DNA of 64,000 nucleotides from DAIOEK01 sp963708715 (GTDB lineage Bacteria > Chloroflexota > Anaerolineae > Anaerolineales > Anaerolineaceae), in contig CAVPSU010000001.1 of the NCBI GenBank assembly GCA_963708715.1, positions 744,001-808,000 on the forward strand. The letters run 5' to 3'. A program made the position numbers and the translations under genes. The notes under the pieces are model-generated. The model did not search any database. It had not been told where the DNA came from and saw only the letters and a program-made list of their open reading frames with translations. This document shows positions 62,828-64,000 of this stretch, in pieces (the stretch's first letter is position 1; every line of letters starts with the position of its first letter).

Positions 62828-64000
62828 TTATCCTACTGTTGCATCTGCTGAGAGATGACCACTGCGCAATTGTTCCACGAGGCGAATGGTCAATTCAGCG
62901 ACTGAGAATAGCTCCTCGTACGGAATCGGTGGATTTCCGGAGCGTACACCTGCCAAAAATGCCAGCCAGGATGCAGCGTGCCCTTTGTCCTGGCGCAAGC
63001 CTCCCCTATGGGTGGTCCTGGCGCCATTTTTCCAAAGCTCCAGCCGGCGAAAGTCGTCCAGAATGGCGATCCTGCCGCCTGTAAACACTTCCAGGTATTC
63101 TTTGGGGGCAGAGCGATCTCCATTTGCCAGATAAGACAATGTTCCAATGGAGCCATTAGAAAATCGGGCAGTGATCACCACATTATCTTCATGATACGTC
63201 CCATCATCCGGTAAGGCTGCGATGGATCCGGAAACAGGTTGAGACCCGGACAGCCAGGTCATTAGATCCAGGAAGTGACAACCTTCACCGATAATTCGCC
63301 CTCCGCCTACTTGCGGATCGTGCAACCAATGGGTTAATGGCAACGGTCCGGCATTGACCCGGTAATGAAACATCATCGGTTCGGCTGATTCAGCCAGGAA
63401 CGACTTCATCTTAATCGCAAGCGGTGCGAAGCGGCGGTTGAATCCGGCGGTATAAATGGGCATATCTGGTCGGGAAAGGGTTTCCTTCAGGTCAGAGAGT
63501 TCCTGCAGCGTTACTGCAACCGGTTTCTCGCAATAGACATGTTTTCCTGCGTTCAACGCCTGAATGGATTGGGTGGCATGCAGATCATGGCGGGTGAGGA
63601 TCGCTACCAGATTGATCTTTTCATCGGTCAGGATGGCAGAATCTTCGCTGCAGGCGGTTTGGAAACCAAATTTATCAGCAGCGGTGCGGGCATGAACACC
63701 CGCAGCGGATGCGATGGCCACCTTCTCCACGCCACCCGATCTTTGAATGACCGGCAGGAAGGTGGCGTTGGCATAATTGCCCGCGCCGAGAACACCCAAC
63801 CGCAGATCCTGGCTGGAGCTGGATACGAACGCCGGTGCGGAAGCAACATCCACTTTTCGCAGCGGGACCAGTTCCCCACGATCCGGGTAGGTGATCAGAA
63901 CCGCCAGAAATGGATCGAGCGTTTTGCCGGTGATCAATTCATACGCCGCAGGCGCATCCGCAATATCGAAGCGGTGGGTAATCAGAGGACGGACGTTCAG
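62828..64000 (-). CDS. Bi-domain oxidoreductase: zinc-dehydrogenase C-terminus plus Gfo/Idh/MocA domain (5' end outside window)
   Basis: The frame is open to the right edge. The edge segment LITHRFDIADAPAAYELITG is the typical C-terminal end of a medium-chain alcohol dehydrogenase. It runs directly into a Gfo/Idh/MocA domain with the NAD motif LRLGVLGAGNYANATFLPV, AGKHVYCEKPVAVTLQELSDL and GGGRIIGEGCHFLDLMTWL. This fusion is a known partner of heparinase-like and GT4 genes in polysaccharide clusters. It likely modifies a nucleotide sugar. A Met-like start at 63937 is internal and should not be used. Confidence 0.88.
   Translation of the reverse strand: MNVRPLITHRFDIADAPAAYELITGKTLDPFLAVLITYPDRGELVPLRKVDVASAPAFVSSSSQDLRLGVLGAGNYANATFLPVIQRSGGVEKVAIASAAGVHARTAADKFGFQTACSEDSAILTDEKINLVAILTRHDLHATQSIQALNAGKHVYCEKPVAVTLQELSDLKETLSRPDMPIYTAGFNRRFAPLAIKMKSFLAESAEPMMFHYRVNAGPLPLTHWLHDPQVGGGRIIGEGCHFLDLMTWLSGSQPVSGSIAALPDDGTYHEDNVVITARFSNGSIGTLSYLANGDRSAPKEYLEVFTGGRIAILDDFRRLELWKNGARTTHRGGLRQDKGHAASWLAFLAGVRSGNPPIPYEELFSVAELTIRLVEQLRSGHLSADATVG

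Noticed and set aside
63937..63937. Start of the oxidoreductase at 63937
   Set aside because: The reading frame is open to the window edge and the upstream residues continue a dehydrogenase domain, so the true start is outside the window.

Overview
The window looks like a chromosomal segment from an Anaerolineae-type member of the Chloroflexota. This is inferred from the mix of Thr/Pro-rich lipoproteins with SH3-like or NBR1-type Ig domains, stand-alone DUF5679 zinc ribbons, a CXXXY-type CcmE in a complete ccm operon, and housekeeping genes of that flavour. By eye the G+C content is near one half. There is no phage, plasmid or CRISPR signature.

Layout. 0-3 kb (minus): two Thr-rich lipoproteins and an ABC-F ATPase preceded by a short leader that looks like a transcription attenuator. 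3-14 kb: a deca-heme lipoprotein cytochrome (minus), divergent from a ten-gene cytochrome c maturation operon (ccmE-F-H-G, a CcmI-like zinc-ribbon protein, a membrane di-heme cytochrome, ccmA-B-C-D). The ccm operon would mature the cytochromes on either side. 14.1-16.1 kb: a decayed locus (LuxR/MalT-like regulator, ABC ATPase and ABC-2 permease relics). 16-21 kb: small proteins, a TerC-family protein, an ECF sigma/anti-sigma pair and a Nudix hydrolase. 21.4-24.5 kb: ftsK, then a 12-copy, 42-bp tandem repeat abutting the 3' end of a tRNA-Ser(CGA) gene. 24.5-31.4 kb: a beta-CASP nuclease with RNase D, dihydrolipoamide dehydrogenase, a CE7 esterase and a DMT transporter. 31.6-38.3 kb: polA, a large TPR protein and dnaA. 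38.7-43 kb: an FAD amine-oxidase-like protein with a flippase-like membrane protein, and a second ABC-F gene. 43-46 kb: an ECF sigma factor with a large membrane-anchored beta-propeller protein. 46-50 kb: an MFS transporter, split NAD synthetase genes and a degenerate Lgt-like protein. 50-57 kb: secreted or lipid-anchored proteins and queG. 57-64 kb (minus): a likely operon of bi-domain oxidoreductase, heparinase-like lyase, GT4 glycosyltransferase, and an OmpR-type regulator with its histidine kinase.

Sequence quality. At least eight otherwise well-conserved genes are broken by a single base. In seven of them, deleting one base restores the frame, usually in a run of two or three identical bases. 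Because ftsK and lpd are among them, most are probably sequencing or assembly errors. I report those genes over their full reconstructed extent. The 14.1-16.1 kb locus is different: it has stop codons and a deletion junction and looks truly decayed.

Most unusual features: the tRNA-Ser-derived tandem repeat array, the putative ABC-F attenuator with a five-codon leader ORF, the CXXXY CcmE, the internally duplicated deca-heme cytochrome with Asp-rich loops, and the Lgt-like protein lacking family key residues.
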